A stretch of 64,000 bases of DNA from Lunularia cruciata. Lineage: Eukaryota; Streptophyta; Marchantiopsida; Lunulariales; Lunulariaceae. Both the position numbers and the translations under genes were made by a program. The notes under the pieces are model-generated. The model was not told the DNA's origin, made no database searches, and saw only the letters and a program-made list of their open reading frames with translations. Of this stretch, positions 1 through 12,850 are shown piece after piece (within the stretch, counting starts at the first letter, position 1; every line of letters begins with the position of its first letter). The stretch spans positions 43,625,493 through 43,689,492 of the forward strand of contig OX419759.1 of assembly GCA_948567375.1 (NCBI GenBank). The letters are read 5' to 3'.

Positions 1-1808
1 GATGAGGTAGGAGTACAAATGTTTTCAGAGTTATCACGGGAGATATTAGAGAAGAGTGGGTCGTAAGATAGAGATTTAGACAGGTTACCTATGATAGGAA
101 TTGTAGAATAGGAAGGCAAAGTGTTAGAATTGGTAGAAGAATTAGTAGTTGTGGAACCCGAGGATAGAGTAGTGTGTGAAGTTACTTTGGGATTGGAAGC
201 CCAGGAAGAAGTAGACATCAGATTGGAGTAGTAATAGTTTTGAGATTTGAAGAGGCAGATTTGAAGAGGTGCATTGTCATTTTGGATCTATAGGTTAGAA
301 GAGTTGTTGTAGAACGGTATAGTTGTTAGCAACTATTGACTGCTTCACTATTTAAAGGTAGCATTTGCAGTCATGTGATATTCAGTGCTTATAAATCTGA
401 GAATAGATAAAGCAAAGTGCTGATTTCAATGCTTGTTGCTTGAGCTTGATTTCGAGTATCAACTTTTTGATTGTGTTGTGAGTGTTTGGACAATTTTGAA
501 GTGCAAGTAAGAGTGTGTTGGATGTTGGATTCCATATCCTTGATCTTCATTCTGTGTGTTTGATCCTTAGTGAAGTGCAATCGGAGCAATGCCTTGACAG
601 ATTTGAGAGGAATTGTAGTGTTGGTAGTATTCTGCAATTGTGAGTGCAATGTAGTGTTGATGTGAAGCAATTTTGATCAAGGAAGTTGTGCCTTCAGTGG
701 AGGGGTAGAACACAATTCTGAGGTGAAGTTGTTTTGTAGTGAAGTGCCATTTTTGGGAGAGCCTGAATCATCACAATCAAGATTGTTTGGAACAATTTGA
801 TGAAGTTGTGATTAAGTGTGATAAATTGTTATGACGAGGTTGCAAGTCAGTGCTTGTTACTCTATTCTGGCTGTGATTTCTACTTGAGAGATTAAAGATG
901 CAACCAATTAACTTCATATTTGACCAATTTTGAATCATATCTCTGCGGGAACAAACTTTACTTACCTAATTACCACAAAATTGATATTTTCTAGGTTGTC
1001 ATAGTAGTAATAATTTTGAGATTTGAAGAGGCAAATATGAAGAGGTGCATTGTCATTTGGAAGTGCAAGTTTGTAAAGTTATTATAGAATAGTATTTTAG
1101 TTAGTTAACTATAAAAGTGCTCAACCTATTTAAAGGATGCATTCACAGTGTTGTATTGTTCAATATTTATATTTTTGAAGTTGATAAAGTGAAGTATTGT
1201 ATCTTAGTGCTCATCATTTTAGCTTAATTCCGAGTATCAATCTTGTGTTTGTGTTTGTGTTTGTGAGTGTTTAGAGACTTTCAAAGTGCAAGTTAGTGTG
1301 GTTGTTGGATGTTGGACTCCACAACATTGATCTTCATTCTATGTGTTTGATCATGAGTGAAGTGCTATCAAAGAAATTCCTTGATAGATTTGAGAGGAAT
1401 TGTAATGTTGGTAGTATTCTACAATTGTGAGCGCAGTATAGGGTTGATGCAAAGCAATTTTGATCCAGGAAGTTGTGCCTTCAGTGGAGGGGTAGAATAC
1501 AATTTTGAGATGTAGCCATTTTTCAATGAAGTAGCCTTCTTCAAGAAAATCTAAATCATCACAACCAACAATTTTTGGAAAGATTTGATGGAGTTGTGAT
1601 TATGAGTGTTAATTTGTGATGAGATTATGATTAGTGTTTGTTACTCTCTTCTAAGTATGGTCTCTACTTGAGAGACTAAAGAAGAACTCAAGAAGAATTG
1701 AATTGTTACTATTCTACATTTTATTTGACCATTTTTGACTCGTATCTCTATGGGAACAACCTTTATTTACCTGATTACCACAAAAGTGATACTTGCTAGG
1801 TTGTCACA
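1..1808 (+). mobile_element. Right end of a family-2 long LTR, truncated by the window edge
   Basis: The sequence matches the 3' two fifths of the long LTRs at 31108-34852 and (reversed) 14759-18501. It holds the last codons of the LTR-internal reading frame (about 1-230) and then the non-coding LTR tail, ending in TTGTCACA at 1808. The LTR tail is present twice in tandem (see the repeat entry). The sequence right of 1808 belongs to a minus-strand LTR of element D, so this copy seems to have inserted into D's LTR. The left end lies outside the window, so a target duplication cannot be tested. Confidence 0.8.
227..1808 (+). repeat. Tandem duplication of the LTR tail (two units of ~0.8 kb)
   Basis: Unit 1 (about 227-1001) and unit 2 (about 1002-1808) both open with AGTAGTAATA-TTTTGAG and both end with the family-2 LTR terminus; unit 1 reads GGTTGTCA and unit 2 GGTTGTCACA. 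The units are diverged, so the duplication is old. Other family-2 LTRs in the window have only one such unit. Confidence 0.75.
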
Positions 1809-3278
1809 CCTCTCCATCCATTCACTACTGGAATTTGGGCTCTCCATCAGTCCCACTTGACTCCAGACTCTATTGGGTAAGCTCCTCTTTTTCTTCTTCC
1901 AGTTCTTTGTCTTTGCTCTTGGCCTCTCTTTCCAACTCTTCTTTAGATCCACCACCACTTTACTCCTTGGGTTTAGTCTCCTCGCCTTTCTTCATTGAAC
2001 CAAGGAAGCTACCTTTGTGGGTCAATTTCTCTTCCTCAACATTGGCCTTGGAACAATTTCTACTTCACTTTGTTCTCTCATTGTCCTAGTGAGATCTTCA
2101 TCACTTCCTTTTGTCTACTTGATATAGTATTGCTCATCAGATTTTGCTTCTCAATGCAGATCCAGATCAAAATATAACACCATCTTCTTCTTCTCTTTGA
2201 AGCTGAGAAGATTCAACCCAAGGTACAAATGAGCAGAAAATGGTACAAAGTAATGTAGAGGCATCTTTGTCCTCCAATTCTTGGTCATTTCGCAAGTTTG
2301 TAGGTGAAAACACCTCACCTAGTTCACTCTCTTGCATGCAAACATTTGATGAAAGAAGACGGCCTACTACTTTGTGGCATAGTTGTTGTGTTTTGGTTTA
2401 AACATTCTATTAGAGCCCCCACAATACTTCTTCATATGCATAGAGTTGAACAAACCTCTCACTTTTGTAGTTTCTTCTGAGGCGTGATACTTTTGATAGA
2501 AGGTGACTCCAGATGAATCCCCATCCTCTCTCCCTAGAATCAATTTCCAATCTGACTTGGTCAAGCAAGCAGGATTTCCTCTCTTTGCTTTGGCTTTGGG
2601 GCCATCCTCACAACCACTAGAAAACTATCATCCCAATTCTAGGCCAGAAAAGTGATCCAAAGTCTTCTCAAGACTTTGATCCGTGCTACAACATCTAGCC
2701 TTTTAATTGCAAGATTCCTTGCTGCAAGTGAAGGAACCTGCCTAACACTCTTCATTGGCATTGCGTGCTTTCCCACTCTTGTTTTCTTGCAAATTAATCC
2801 ACCTATTGTGCTCGTAGGTATGGTATCTTGTGATAACTCCTAAGAGGCATAGGGTATTGATTATGCATTGCAGAATCTGCTCAATGAAATTATGATTTTA
2901 TCCTTTTGTGGTTCTCAATCATTCTTCAGTCTATCTTCCCTTGCAACTCATAGATTTTTCATGATTTGATCTTGTCACTCTCAAGTTTAAACTCTTCCTA
3001 AAGTAGTCATTTTTTTAATGGTATGTTATTGATTTGCAAGACCCAATGGAAAGTTATTATGGGTTCTTTGGATTTGGTTGATTCGCCTGATGTAAACTTA
3101 CCTTGGTCTCCTCCATAAGTCCCATCAGAGTCTTTTTTCTTGACACAAAGTCAACTTCTTTGGGTTTACTCCAATCACACAATTCTTGTTCTCTTTCTTT
3201 GCCACTAGGCTTCAATTTGGCTTAACAATTCACTTCTTTGTCAAAAACTTGTCAAAACCAAAAAATGTGGGTACCATA
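1809..3278 (-). mobile_element. Element D 3' LTR, 5'-terminal part only
   Basis: On the minus strand the LTR starts at 3278 with TATGGTACCCACATTTTTT, next to a G-rich polypurine tract (GGAGGGGGTA, about 3280-3290). It continues leftward through remnants of the LTR-internal frame, for example a stretch at 2367-2564 resembling the DWRLVLGRE region of the other copies. It is cut at 1809 by the plus-strand LTR at 1-1808. Confidence 0.65.
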
Positions 3279-3299
3279 TACCCCCTCCTTCAAATGTGA

Positions 3300-4440
3300 G
3301 TGTTCTTGCAAACATCATATTTGGCTTCTTTGTCCATGTCTGAGTCTACAAGGCAATATTTTCTGATCCTCTACTTGTTTACTCGAGTGAAAAATGGATT
3401 TCTTTCCAAGCCTACAAGTTGAATAGAGACATTACCATAAATTTACATTTCATGGTATGGCCCCAACTATTGTAAGTGCAGCTTACCTCAAATTGTTTTT
3501 GGCAATTGTCATATTATTGCACCAAATCTCCTTCTTGTATTTTGTGATTTGCATTGCATTGTCTCTTTTCTCTTCTAACCATATCAGTTGATGCATCCAA
3601 CGATCTTGACTTTCTTCCTCTAACAATTTTTCATCATAAAGCATCCAATAAGATATTATTTCAAATTCAATTGGTAATATGGGATGTAATTTATTTGTCA
3701 AGAAATATGGAATTTTTTTGGTGGTTCCATATGCCCACAAAGCTGCAAGTAGCTTTGTGTCCCAATTGTAGGCATAGTTGAGAGTCACCATATTCAAAAT
3801 TTTACAAAATAATCCATTCACCTTCTTGGTTAATCCATTGGCCTTTGGGTTGTAAGGAGTCATCATCCAATGTTTGATTTGAAAGTACTTGGTTAGTGCC
3901 TCAACAAGTTAGTTCAAAAATGAGTCCCTTGTTCACTAACCAATTCCAAAGGACATCCATAACATAAAATAATGTTTTGGAAGAAAAATTCAGCTACATT
4001 TTCTGTATCATCTCTCTAAGTTGCCTTGGCTTCAACTATCTTGGTAGCATAATTAGTCCACACCAAGATGTATCTTGTAAATTGGGTCACCGGTCAAATT
4101 GGACCCAAATAATCAATTACCCATTTCTCAAACGGGGCCAATGGTGAAATCTGTCTCAAAGACCACTGGGAAGTAGCCATTGGCTTTCCTATTCTTTGAC
4201 AAACATCACAACTTTGAATATGGGCTTGAGTATCCTTGTACATTATAGCCCACCAATACCCCAATGAAAGAATTTTCTTTATTGTATTCTTTGGGGCATA
4301 GTGTCCTCTTGATGCTTCTGAGTGTAAGGACTCAATTACTCCTCCAACTTTGTTTGCCTCCAAGCATCTCCGAAGTACTTCATCTTTGCCCATTTTTAAA
4401 TAAATGTTGTGCTTTAGTTGGTATGGTCCCATTTTCATGA
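3300..4440 (-). pseudogene. Element D integrase remnant
   Basis: Two open stretches carry integrase signatures. 4094-4438 holds the zinc-binding H2C2 end (QSCDVCQRIGKP) followed by the start of the catalytic core (KWVIDYLGPI, first catalytic Asp). 3483-3866 holds the third catalytic region in degraded form (PKANGLTKKVNG; the usual Glu is replaced by Lys), then ALWAYGTTKK and the C-terminal linker. The middle of the core, with the second Asp, lies in frame-disrupted sequence at about 3870-4090. It belongs to the same family as the integrase of element A and cannot encode a working enzyme. Confidence 0.8.
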
Positions 4441-4684
4441 GGAAGACTGCCCTCTGCTCAGAATCGAGACCCTCATGACACTAACAAGTATGCAAAAAGT
4501 GATATTTGGCCGCATACCTTGTACTTTGCATAGCCATCAAATAATAAAATTCTTTGTCAAGAAATTGATCATTGAATTCCAGATCCTAGTCTTGAGTTTC
4601 CAACCTTCACAAGAAGTCTGCATTTGAATGCAAAGCTCCCTTCCTTCCTTGTACCATGCATGTGAATTCTTGTAACAACAAGAT

Positions 4685-4990
4685 CTAGCTTGCAATTGGC
4701 CTAGAAAAGTCCTCCTTTGTTACCAAATATAGCAAAGCATAATGGTCCACATAGAAGATAAACTTGTATCCCAACAAATAGTGGCAAAACTTCTTGTAGG
4801 CATACATCATTTTGAGTGCTTCTCTTTTAGTCATCAAATAGTTCTTTTTTGCAACTAAAAGTTGCCGGTTTGCATAGTAAATTGGATAGTCTTTCTTCTT
4901 CTTGTTCTTCTGATTCAAGGCTACCCCAATTGCCATGGACAAAGTGTCCACATACACATGAAAAGGGTCATCCTAATTTGTAGCCCTCAT
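4685..4990 (-). pseudogene. Element D RNase H remnant
   Basis: The stretch reads MYVDTLSMAIGVALNQK (first RNase H Asp), then YANRQL, TKREALKMMYAYKKFCHYL and FYVDHYALLYLV. This is the usual order of the Ty3/gypsy RNase H domain. It lies directly between the RT and integrase remnants of element D, as the pol order predicts. Confidence 0.75.
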
Positions 4991-5023
4991 AATTGATGCT
5001 TTTACCAATTTCTTTTTCAACAT

Positions 5024-5348
5024 CTAGAATGCTTCTTCTTGTTGTGCTTTCAACAAATTGTCTTTGGATGTCTTTATAAGCTCTGTTATTGGTGCAACAA
5101 GCACCATATAATTGGATAGAAAGTGTCTATAGTATCCAATATGTCCCAAGAAAACTATCAGCTCCTGAATTTTTTTAGGTGATTTTGAAGCTGAAATCAC
5201 TTTCACCTTCTCAACATTGAATTCAACACCTTGGTTTGAGACACAATGCCCCAAAATAAATCATTCCTTCATTGCAAAGAAGCATTTCTTTGGTTGTAAT
5301 GGTGAGCCGAAAAAACAATACCTTTCAAAAAATTAGCAAAGATAGTAC
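5024..5348 (-). pseudogene. Element D reverse transcriptase, thumb/connection part
   Basis: The open stretch 5024-5254 encodes GHCVSNQGVEFNVEKVKVI and FLGHIGYYRHFLSNY, the conserved region just after the RT palm domain. The RT coding sequence is broken at 5348 by element H and resumes on the same strand at 12851. Both halves resemble the RT of element A at 24763-25560. Confidence 0.8.
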
Positions 5349-6026
5349 TCTAACACCCATTTGTACATGTGTGTGGTATTGTGATATTTAGTTTGGTATT
5401 ACAAGTACTTGAAAGATATTATTTATATAAAGATAAAGGAAAGATCTACCTTAGTCATGATAAGCTAAAGTTAGTCATAGCTAAGATAGAGTGGACTTTA
5501 CTTTAGAGGAAGTGGAAAAGATGAGCATCACTATTTTGGATTCTAGTGTGTTGACTTTGTATTATTATGGCTTTGAGAAAAGAGTTGAGAACTCTTGGAC
5601 CCACAAACCATTTTTTTTGGATTCTTCTATAGTCCAAAGGTAGTCCATGTGAAGGAATCCTTGACTTAGTGGTTGGTTCAAGATAAGACCACATGCTTAG
5701 AGGAATATTCCCATGGGTATGGACATTCCTTTAGCTTTTTGACTTTATTTGACTTTTAGCCTAGTAACTTGAGTTACTCCAATAATTAGTAACTTTGGTG
5801 CAAAAATATTTCACAAGGATATATAGGGGTGAGGAAGTACTCATCATCCTTTCATTTGCAATTATATCTCTCTCATTGAGTTCTCTAGTAAGCAATGTCT
5901 TGAGTCTTGGAGTGTTAGCGTTGGAGGAGTATGATGGAGTTTGGGTTCTTTGCCTTCTTACTCCATGGTGCACTACCATAATATCCATCAGAGGTTCATC
6001 TTGAGTGAGAGACAGGCTGGCTCACA
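5349..6026 (+). repeat. Element H 5' LTR
   Basis: 678 bp, starting TCTAACACCC (the family consensus starts TGTAACACCC) and ending GGCTCACA. It shows the same promoter layout as the other family-1 LTRs: GTAACT repeats, a TATA-like box (about 5816-5826) and a CT-rich leader. Confidence 0.9.
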
Positions 6027-6689
6027 TTTTTGGTCCCATTGTTGTGACCTCTCTAGAAGACAAGACAATGTTTCACATATAATTCTATATTAGACAAAAG
6101 GAGGCTATGAAAGCTCACTTAGAAAGAACATTACGGGAGAAGAGGGCTGAATTTATGTTAGAGAACTGAGACCCATTTGTATACCCTATAGTTCATTATG
6201 ATGTCTTCAAAGTGGCTTTATACATCTTGTATACATGAGAGGATTTGGAGGGATTGTGTGAGGTGGATTGCAGATTTTCGGGATTATGGTGATTTTGGGC
6301 AAAATTTCAAGTTTGAGATTTGGACTTGAAATTTCTACACATGATAGGTTGGATTATTTTCATTTAGCAAACTTGAAATTATTGTGAGAGAGCTACTATA
6401 TGCACTAAGCTAAAATTTTTGAAAGTTGATAGGGTAAATTGCTCCCGCAACTACATGCTCTTTGGAAAATTGTACATAGTCTGCCATTTCTTCAATTTTT
6501 ATAGATTGTTTTGAAAATTTCCAAGAAAATTCAATGCATTGTATCCTACCTTTGGTATATAAATGAGAGAGAGAACATTCTTGCACAAAGAGTTATGATA
6601 TTTTTAACAACACATATATTTTAGACCAAATCTGAAATATATGTATTAAATAGAAAGATGTCTAGGCCAAATGGCTCAATTTTGCTGAG

Positions 6690-7232
6690 CTCAGATCTCA
6701 TGATGAGGAGTGTGAGAACATCAAAAAACATGTTTGCGTGTTTAGACTCATCTTAGGAATATGGAGGATCATTAAGAGTGGAGATTGAGGCAATGCAAGG
6801 TTTCCCAAGGGTTTGAGATGAATGTATGGATGGATTTGACAAGAAGGGAGTTTAAAATAGAGTTTGAAGAGAGTAGTGAGAGGATCAAGAAACTGCACCA
6901 CTTGGAGGAAAAAGTGAATCTAAGTGCTTTTTATATGGAGAAAAGAGACATAAGGCAAGTTCATTTCCATTGATTTTGGAGAGCAAGAGATTGAAAGAAA
7001 GGAGAGGCTTACTTGACTTCGGCTTGCATGTAAGACATTCTTCACCAAGATTGGGAGGGAAAGATATAAGACCAAGGAGTTGTGTGAGGTTTCTGGAGTG
7101 GAAGGACTTCCAAAAGGACATGAAGGTAGTGGAGTAAAAGCAATTTTGGAGACTTTGGTGAAGGATCTTGGAGAGAGTCTTAGTATAACTACAAAAATAC
7201 CACCACCTTCATCAGCTAGTTCTCAAGATTAG
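6690..7232 (+). pseudogene. Element H upstream ORF remnant (zinc-knuckle accessory protein)
   Basis: It is colinear with the accessory ORF of element E (50455-50991). The phrase IKKHVCVFRLILG and the segment REFKIEFEESSERIKK match the E copy, and the end (SSASSQD followed by TAG at 7230-7232) is the same. The zinc knuckle has decayed: a frameshift follows the Ser-Ala-Phe-Tyr region near 6930. At the codon where E has TGA, this copy has TGC (Cys), so the E stop is a later mutation. Confidence 0.65.
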
Positions 7233-7443
7233 TGATGGATAACCTTCCAACTTATAGATAAACCATCCATGAGAGTTTGATTAATATGCATTCTAGGATT
7301 TGATGCTACTATAGAAATCTTGGAGCAACTTGAGCCTTTTTTGTTCCCAGATTACTCTCAAATGGAGTAAGTCATGTACATATTCTATTAGTTATAGAGT
7401 GAAAAAAAATTGAGAGAAAAAAAGAAGATAGTGAGGGGCTAAG

Positions 7444-8330
7444 ATGAGGAAACTTCTGGTTTTCTTTGGCAAGGACAAAGAAGATATGGAGGCCTTTTTG
7501 AGGGACTTCATGAGATCTTGCACAAGAAACAACAAGAGGAGGAAGAATGAGTGGGCCTCACTATTACCAAATTTCTTTGAGGATGCAGCACTTACATGGT
7601 ATGAATTAGAATACCAAAAAAAAAAAGGAGAGATGGGCAAGAAGAATTTTGGGAGAGTTTGACTTCAACACTCATTGAGAACTTTCTCTAGATGAGAGTT
7701 ATGAGAGATTGGTGAGTGAAATAACCTTCCTCAAACAAGGATATGGAGAGAAAGTGAGAGTCTATGTAGAAAGAGTGGAGAAGTTGGAATCCAGATTTTG
7801 CATATTGTTGAGGAAGGGTGGGGATTATGTAGAGACTAATATGATTGGCATAAGGGCAATTCTCACCAAGAATTTTGTGGGAGGGATGAGACCACATATA
7901 AGAAGTAAAGTGAGATATGAGAAACCTTCTTTCAAGGATGAAGCTATCAAGATTGCAATTTGTATGGAGGGGAGTTTGGAAGAGGATGAGAGTGATTTGT
8001 TGGCAAAGGAATTTGTGGATCCTCCTCAAGGCTACAAGTATGGTGACATTTTTGATACTTTGGTGGCAAGCGTTGCACCACAAGTAGTAGTTGCTCTAGT
8101 TCTTGCACCTCCTCCAAAAGATCCACTTCAAACCATCATAAAATAACTTGCAGATCTCAAAATCAATGTGGTGCAACTAGGGAAGAAGATAGAGGTAGAT
8201 CAAAATGTAGGGAGAGGGCCCATGAGTTATGGAAAATATCCATATAGAGGAGGCCAACCAATCAACAAATTAAATTAAAGAAATTGTTCTGGTTGTAGAG
8301 GAAGAGTCCACATCCAAATGAATTGTCCAA
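7444..8330 (+). pseudogene. Element H gag remnant
   Basis: Open stretches at 7444-7662 and 7709-8146 match the gag of element E: RKLLVFFGKDKEDMEAFLRD at the start, WASLLPNFFEDAALTWYE, and FVGGMRPHIRSKVRYEKPS. A frameshift near 7663-7708 and a TAA at about 8144 break the frame. The zinc-knuckle region (8280-8330, GCRGRVHIQMNCPN) is degraded: the first Cys codon is followed by a TAG and the His context is altered. Confidence 0.85.
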
Positions 8331-11300
8331 ATTCCACTTACCATAGAGGAAGGAGTTATGAGGGAACCAATAGAAGGAAAGAGGGAGGTAGTGAAACCCA
8401 AGTGGCTCCTAATCTAAACAAAGATAAGGGGATAACATCCATATATGTTGTTGAGAGCAAGTATGAGAAAGGAGAGTGCTCAAACTCCAAAGGGTCTTAA
8501 TTTGGAGTTTTTGGCACAAGAAAAGAAGAGAGCTCATTTTGCAAAGGACATACATTCTTCTCAAGGATTTTCTCCTAGCAAAGATACCCTTATATCTATT
8601 AGGAGCACTTGTACCTCAACACTATCAACAACAAAGACTCCAAGAAAGAAGTTGGGAATGGAGGACTTCTTGATCTCCAAGCAACAATCAAACTACAATG
8701 TGTTGGAGATGTTGGTAGTCACAAGGTTAACATCACAATAGGCCAATTGATTGCTTTGAACCCTACCTTGAGAAAGGAGCTTAGAGGTGGTTTGAGTTCT
8801 ACAAGAAGCAAGAGGAAGAAGAAGGCAAAAGCTCTAATATCAATGGGGGTTGTGGATGCTAAACCAGCACCATGGGAGGCTTGTGAAATATGCTTCCAAG
8901 ATTGATGTGAGAGTAAATGGTCACATCATCAAGGATGCATTGGTTGATGGAGGATCAACAGTGAATTCCATGTTAGAAAGATTGATGAAGAAGTTGGGTA
9001 TGATACCCTCTAGACCTTCAACATTTGTGGTGAGCATGGTAACTAAGCAACAAGTTAGACCAGTATGGGTGATGGATAAGGTGGTAGTTTCAATTATGGG
9101 AGTTCAAAATCTCATGACTTTCTAAGTCTTGAAGGATTCAAGCTATGATTTGCTTCTTGGGAGCCCATGGTTGAGAGCAAAAAACACAATTAATTATGGC
9201 ACAAATGGTACTTGAAGATTGGGCCATCAAACCATAGAGTCACAATACCAGTCACTAACACCACCAACACTTCACATTCAAATACACCATCTTCTGATTA
9301 TTGGGAATCAAATTCAAGAGAAAGTGCTAAGGTGTGGACACAAGTATGGATGAGGAGACTTCCAAGGAGGAGGATGAATCTAAATCTGATTGAGATATGT
9401 ATCTCTTGTATGCTATGGAATTTGCACCTAAGCCAAAGGTTTTGAAGGACCTAAATAAATCACCATTGACACTTGAGGAGATAGAGAGGAGGTTATCTAC
9501 CCTCAAGTATGGTCCAAATGTTACCAAGGAGGAGAAAGTAAGATTTGAGGAGATTTTCTACAAGTTCATCCACTTGTTTGCTTTCAATTACAAGGATCTT
9601 AAGGAAGTTACCATGGAGGAGAACAAGATTGAGGTGGAATCACATGCAAGACCAGTCTACCAAAAGTAATGTTGCATTAGTCCACCACTATCTTTGGTTG
9701 TGAATAAGGAGATTGATAAGCTCAAGGAGGCATGATTTATCTTTGAGGTGGAGAGTTCAGAATGAGTATCTCCAGTTGTGATTTTGAAGAAAAAGAATGG
9801 CAAGCTTTGGGTATGTGTGGATTTCATGAAGCTCAATGTTGTTAAGGACTAAGAAGGACTATTACTCTTTGCTATTCATTGATGAGATCTTGGAGGAAGT
9901 TGCAAATCATGAGGGGTACAATTTTGGAGATGGTTATAGTGGGTTTAACCAAATCAAGATTGCATCAAAGCATCAACAACTCACCACATTCACCACACCT
10001 TGGAAAACTTACACTTTCAAAGTCATGCCGATTGGGCTTTGCAATGCTCTAGCCACATTCCAATGGTTCATGAACAAGGTATTTGAACCTTTCATTGGAA
10101 AATTTGTGAGAGACTTCATTGATGACTTTTGTGCCTATAGGAGCAAGAAGAGCACTTTGAGTAACTAATCAAGGTCTTGCAATGCTTGTATAAATAAAAT
10201 GTATCACTTAACCCAAAGAACTGCATTTTTGGATGTGTAGAAGGTCTACTTTTGGGGCACATCATCTCCAAGGATGGAATAGTAGTTGATCCTGAGAAGG
10301 TGAGGAAAATCTCAGACCTTCCATTCTCTTCAAGCTTGACAAAGTAACACTAATTCTTGGAGATGGTTGGGTACTATAGGAGGTTCATCTTCTCAATTTC
10401 CAACAAGGTTTATGCATTGACTATCTACATGAAGAAGGATGTAGATTACATGAAGATTTTGGAAGACAAGGAGGCTCTCAAAGCTTTTGAGGAGCTCAAG
10501 AAATCTCTTGTTGTAGCCCCAATTCTTGCTAAACCTGATTGAAGTAAGCCTTTCATCCTCTACACTTATGCTTCCAATGTAACTATAAGATGCACTCTTA
10601 GTCAATTAGACCAAGATGGGCATGATCATCCAATAGATTATGCTAGTACACAGATGGTTTTAGTAGAAAAGAACTACTCATTCATGGAGAGAGAAGGCTT
10701 GGGGGTGATCTTTGGTCTCAAGAAGTTTAGAAAATACTTGATTGGAGGGAGTGCCACCATTATCACAAATCACAAGGCTTTGAAGTACATCTTCAACAAG
10801 CCTAATGTGGAAGGGAGGCTAGCAAGGTGGATGATACTCTTGTTTGAGTATGACTACACCATTGAGGATAGGCCAGGAAAGAAATATGCAAATGCTAATT
10901 TGTTATCTAGGGCCTATGATCATGATGGAGATGAGCCAATGGATGATTATTTCTTGGACAAGGAGCTTATGACAATCTTAATCACTCAAGAGGTTCCAAT
11001 GGAGTACAAGGAGATTGTGGATTTTTTCCAAGAGGTAACTATCCAAAAGGGATGCATGCTAGGGAGAGGAAGGCCCTTGTAACAAGATCTAGACCTTAAA
11101 AAATTGAAGAGGATATTCTTTTTCACCAAGGAGTAGATGGTCAACTCCAAATAGCAATGGGTAAGGAAGAGTCTATCCTACTCATAAAGGAGTTTCATGA
11201 AGGTTTAGTGTGGGGCGTACATTTTGCAAGAAAGGTGACTACTTTCAAGATTCTAGAGATAGGTTACCATTGGAGAGGAATTTTCAAAGATTGTCTTGAT

Positions 11301-12262
11301 TATTGCAAAACTTGTGATGTTTGTCAAGTTTTTGCTAGAAATTCTACTTCTACTCCACCACTTAGATCAATTCCATTGTTAGGACCTTCTGAGAAGTGGG
11401 AAATTGATTTGTAGGTCCTCTCAATAGAACCCCAAGGAACAATTGATACATTGTGGTAGTTATTGATTACCTTACCAAGTGGGTTGAGGCTAGACCATTG
11501 AGAGAAAAGAATGAAGATGAAGTGGGTAGATTTCTTTATGAATGCATTATCATTAGGTTTGGATGCCCTTTGGAGTTGGTTTTTGATAGAGGAGGTGAGT
11601 TTACATGAAGCATCACTACAACCATGCTACGAAATTTCTCTATCACACATACAATAACTACATCCTATAAGCCAAATTCAGATGGCTTGGTTGAGAGAAC
11701 CAATCAGACCTTGTGCATGATCTTGGCCAAAGATGTAGAAAAGGAGGGGACTAAATATCATTGGGATAAGAGGATTCATGCAGTTTTGTGGGAGTATAGG
11801 ACAACCATTAAGAATTCCACTAGATATTCTCCATTTCAATTGGTATATGGTATTGAGTCTACCTTACCTATTCACTTTGGTATTTCTACCTTCCAAAGCA
11901 TTCATAGGAGATTGAAGAAAGCACAAGGAGGCGATGCAAAGAAGCCAAGGAAGGATCAACTTGTTGAATTAGAAAAGGCAAGAGAAATTGCTATGGTTCA
12001 TGTGGAGCAAGCTCAAAGACAAGGAGAACTATGACAAGAAGAAGGGCAAGAAGAACGCGGAGCCTTTCAAAGAAAATGATTGGGTAATGTTGTTTGATTC
12101 TATTCAATTCAAGTGAGTGCAAAAGAAGTTTTTGCCCAAGTACTTTGGACCTTCCATAATGGAGAAGGTGTGGAGAAATTACACCTATGATCTCAAGGAG
12201 TTGAGTGGAAGACACTTTGATAGGATTAACCATGATAAGTGGAAGATGTATCATAAAAGGTA
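8331..12262 (+). pseudogene. Element H pol remnant (protease, RT, RNase H, integrase)
   Basis: Protease: DALVDGGSTVNSM at about 8940. RT: YSGFNQIKIASKHQQ, the fingers/palm region, and FIDD at about 10120. RNase H: 10654-10920, with TEREGLGVIF-like and TNHKALKYIF motifs. Integrase: zinc region 11200-11340 (CKTCDVCQVF) and the third catalytic Glu in GLVERTNQTL (about 11685). Each domain is open for only 60-140 codons before a stop or frameshift. The coding end matches element E just before the polypurine tract. Confidence 0.9.
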
Positions 12263-12312
12263 GAGAAACTTTCACTTTGAGGACAAAAGTGAAAACTTAG
12301 TCCAAGGGTAAA

Positions 12313-12850
12313 TGTAACATCCATTTGTGCATGTGTGTGGTATTTTGATACTAAGATTGATATTACAAGTATTTGAGAGATATCATTTATATAACGATAA
12401 ATAATACTTCTACCTTAGTCATGATTAGCTAAAGTTAGTCATAGCTAAGATAGAGAGGACCTTACTTTAGAGGAAGTAGAAAAGCTAAGCACCACTATTT
12501 TGGATTCAAGTGTGTTAACTTGGTAATATTCCTAAGTGTTTGTCTTTGAGAAAAGAGTTGAGAACTCTTGGATCCACTCACCTTTTTGTTTTGGATTCTT
12601 CTATAGTCCAAGGATAGCCCATAAGAAGAAATCCTTGACTTAGTGGTTGGATCAAGATAAGATCACATGCTTTATTCATTTGCAACTATATCTCTCTCAT
12701 TGAGTTCTTTAGTGAGCAATGTCTTGAGTCTTGGAGTGTTAGTCTTGGGGGAGTATGATGAAGTTGGGATTCTTTTCCTTCTGAGTCCATGGTGTGCTAC
12801 TATAATAGCAATCAAATGTTCATCTTGAGTGAAAGATAGGCTAGCTTATT
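12313..12850 (+). repeat. Element H 3' LTR with internal deletion
   Basis: It starts TGTAACATCC. It lacks about 140 bp found in its 5' partner: the sequence jumps from CACATGCT to CATTTGCAAC, removing the GTAACT repeats and the TATA box. The end has decayed to AGCTTATT. Loss of the promoter segment in the 3' LTR would not affect the existing copy but would have left any daughter copy promoterless. Confidence 0.85.

Larger units (their letters stand above)
5349..12850 (+). mobile_element. Element H: degenerate full-length family-1 Ty3/gypsy retrotransposon
   Basis: It has LTRs at 5349-6026 and 12313-12850, a primer-binding site after the 5' LTR, an upstream zinc-protein ORF, gag, and pol in the order protease, RT, RNase H, integrase. 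It aligns along its whole length with the near-intact element E (48979-56780). It lies inside the RT gene of element D. The 4-bp flanks are GTAC (5345-5348) and GTCC (12851-12854), which fits one target duplication with a later substitution. Many nonsense codons and frameshifts make it non-autonomous. Confidence 0.92.

Noticed and set aside
389-670. 93-codon minus-strand open frame in the LTR tail
   Set aside because: It is antisense to a non-coding LTR tail, has low-complexity Thr/His/Gln composition, and is not preserved in the other LTR copies.
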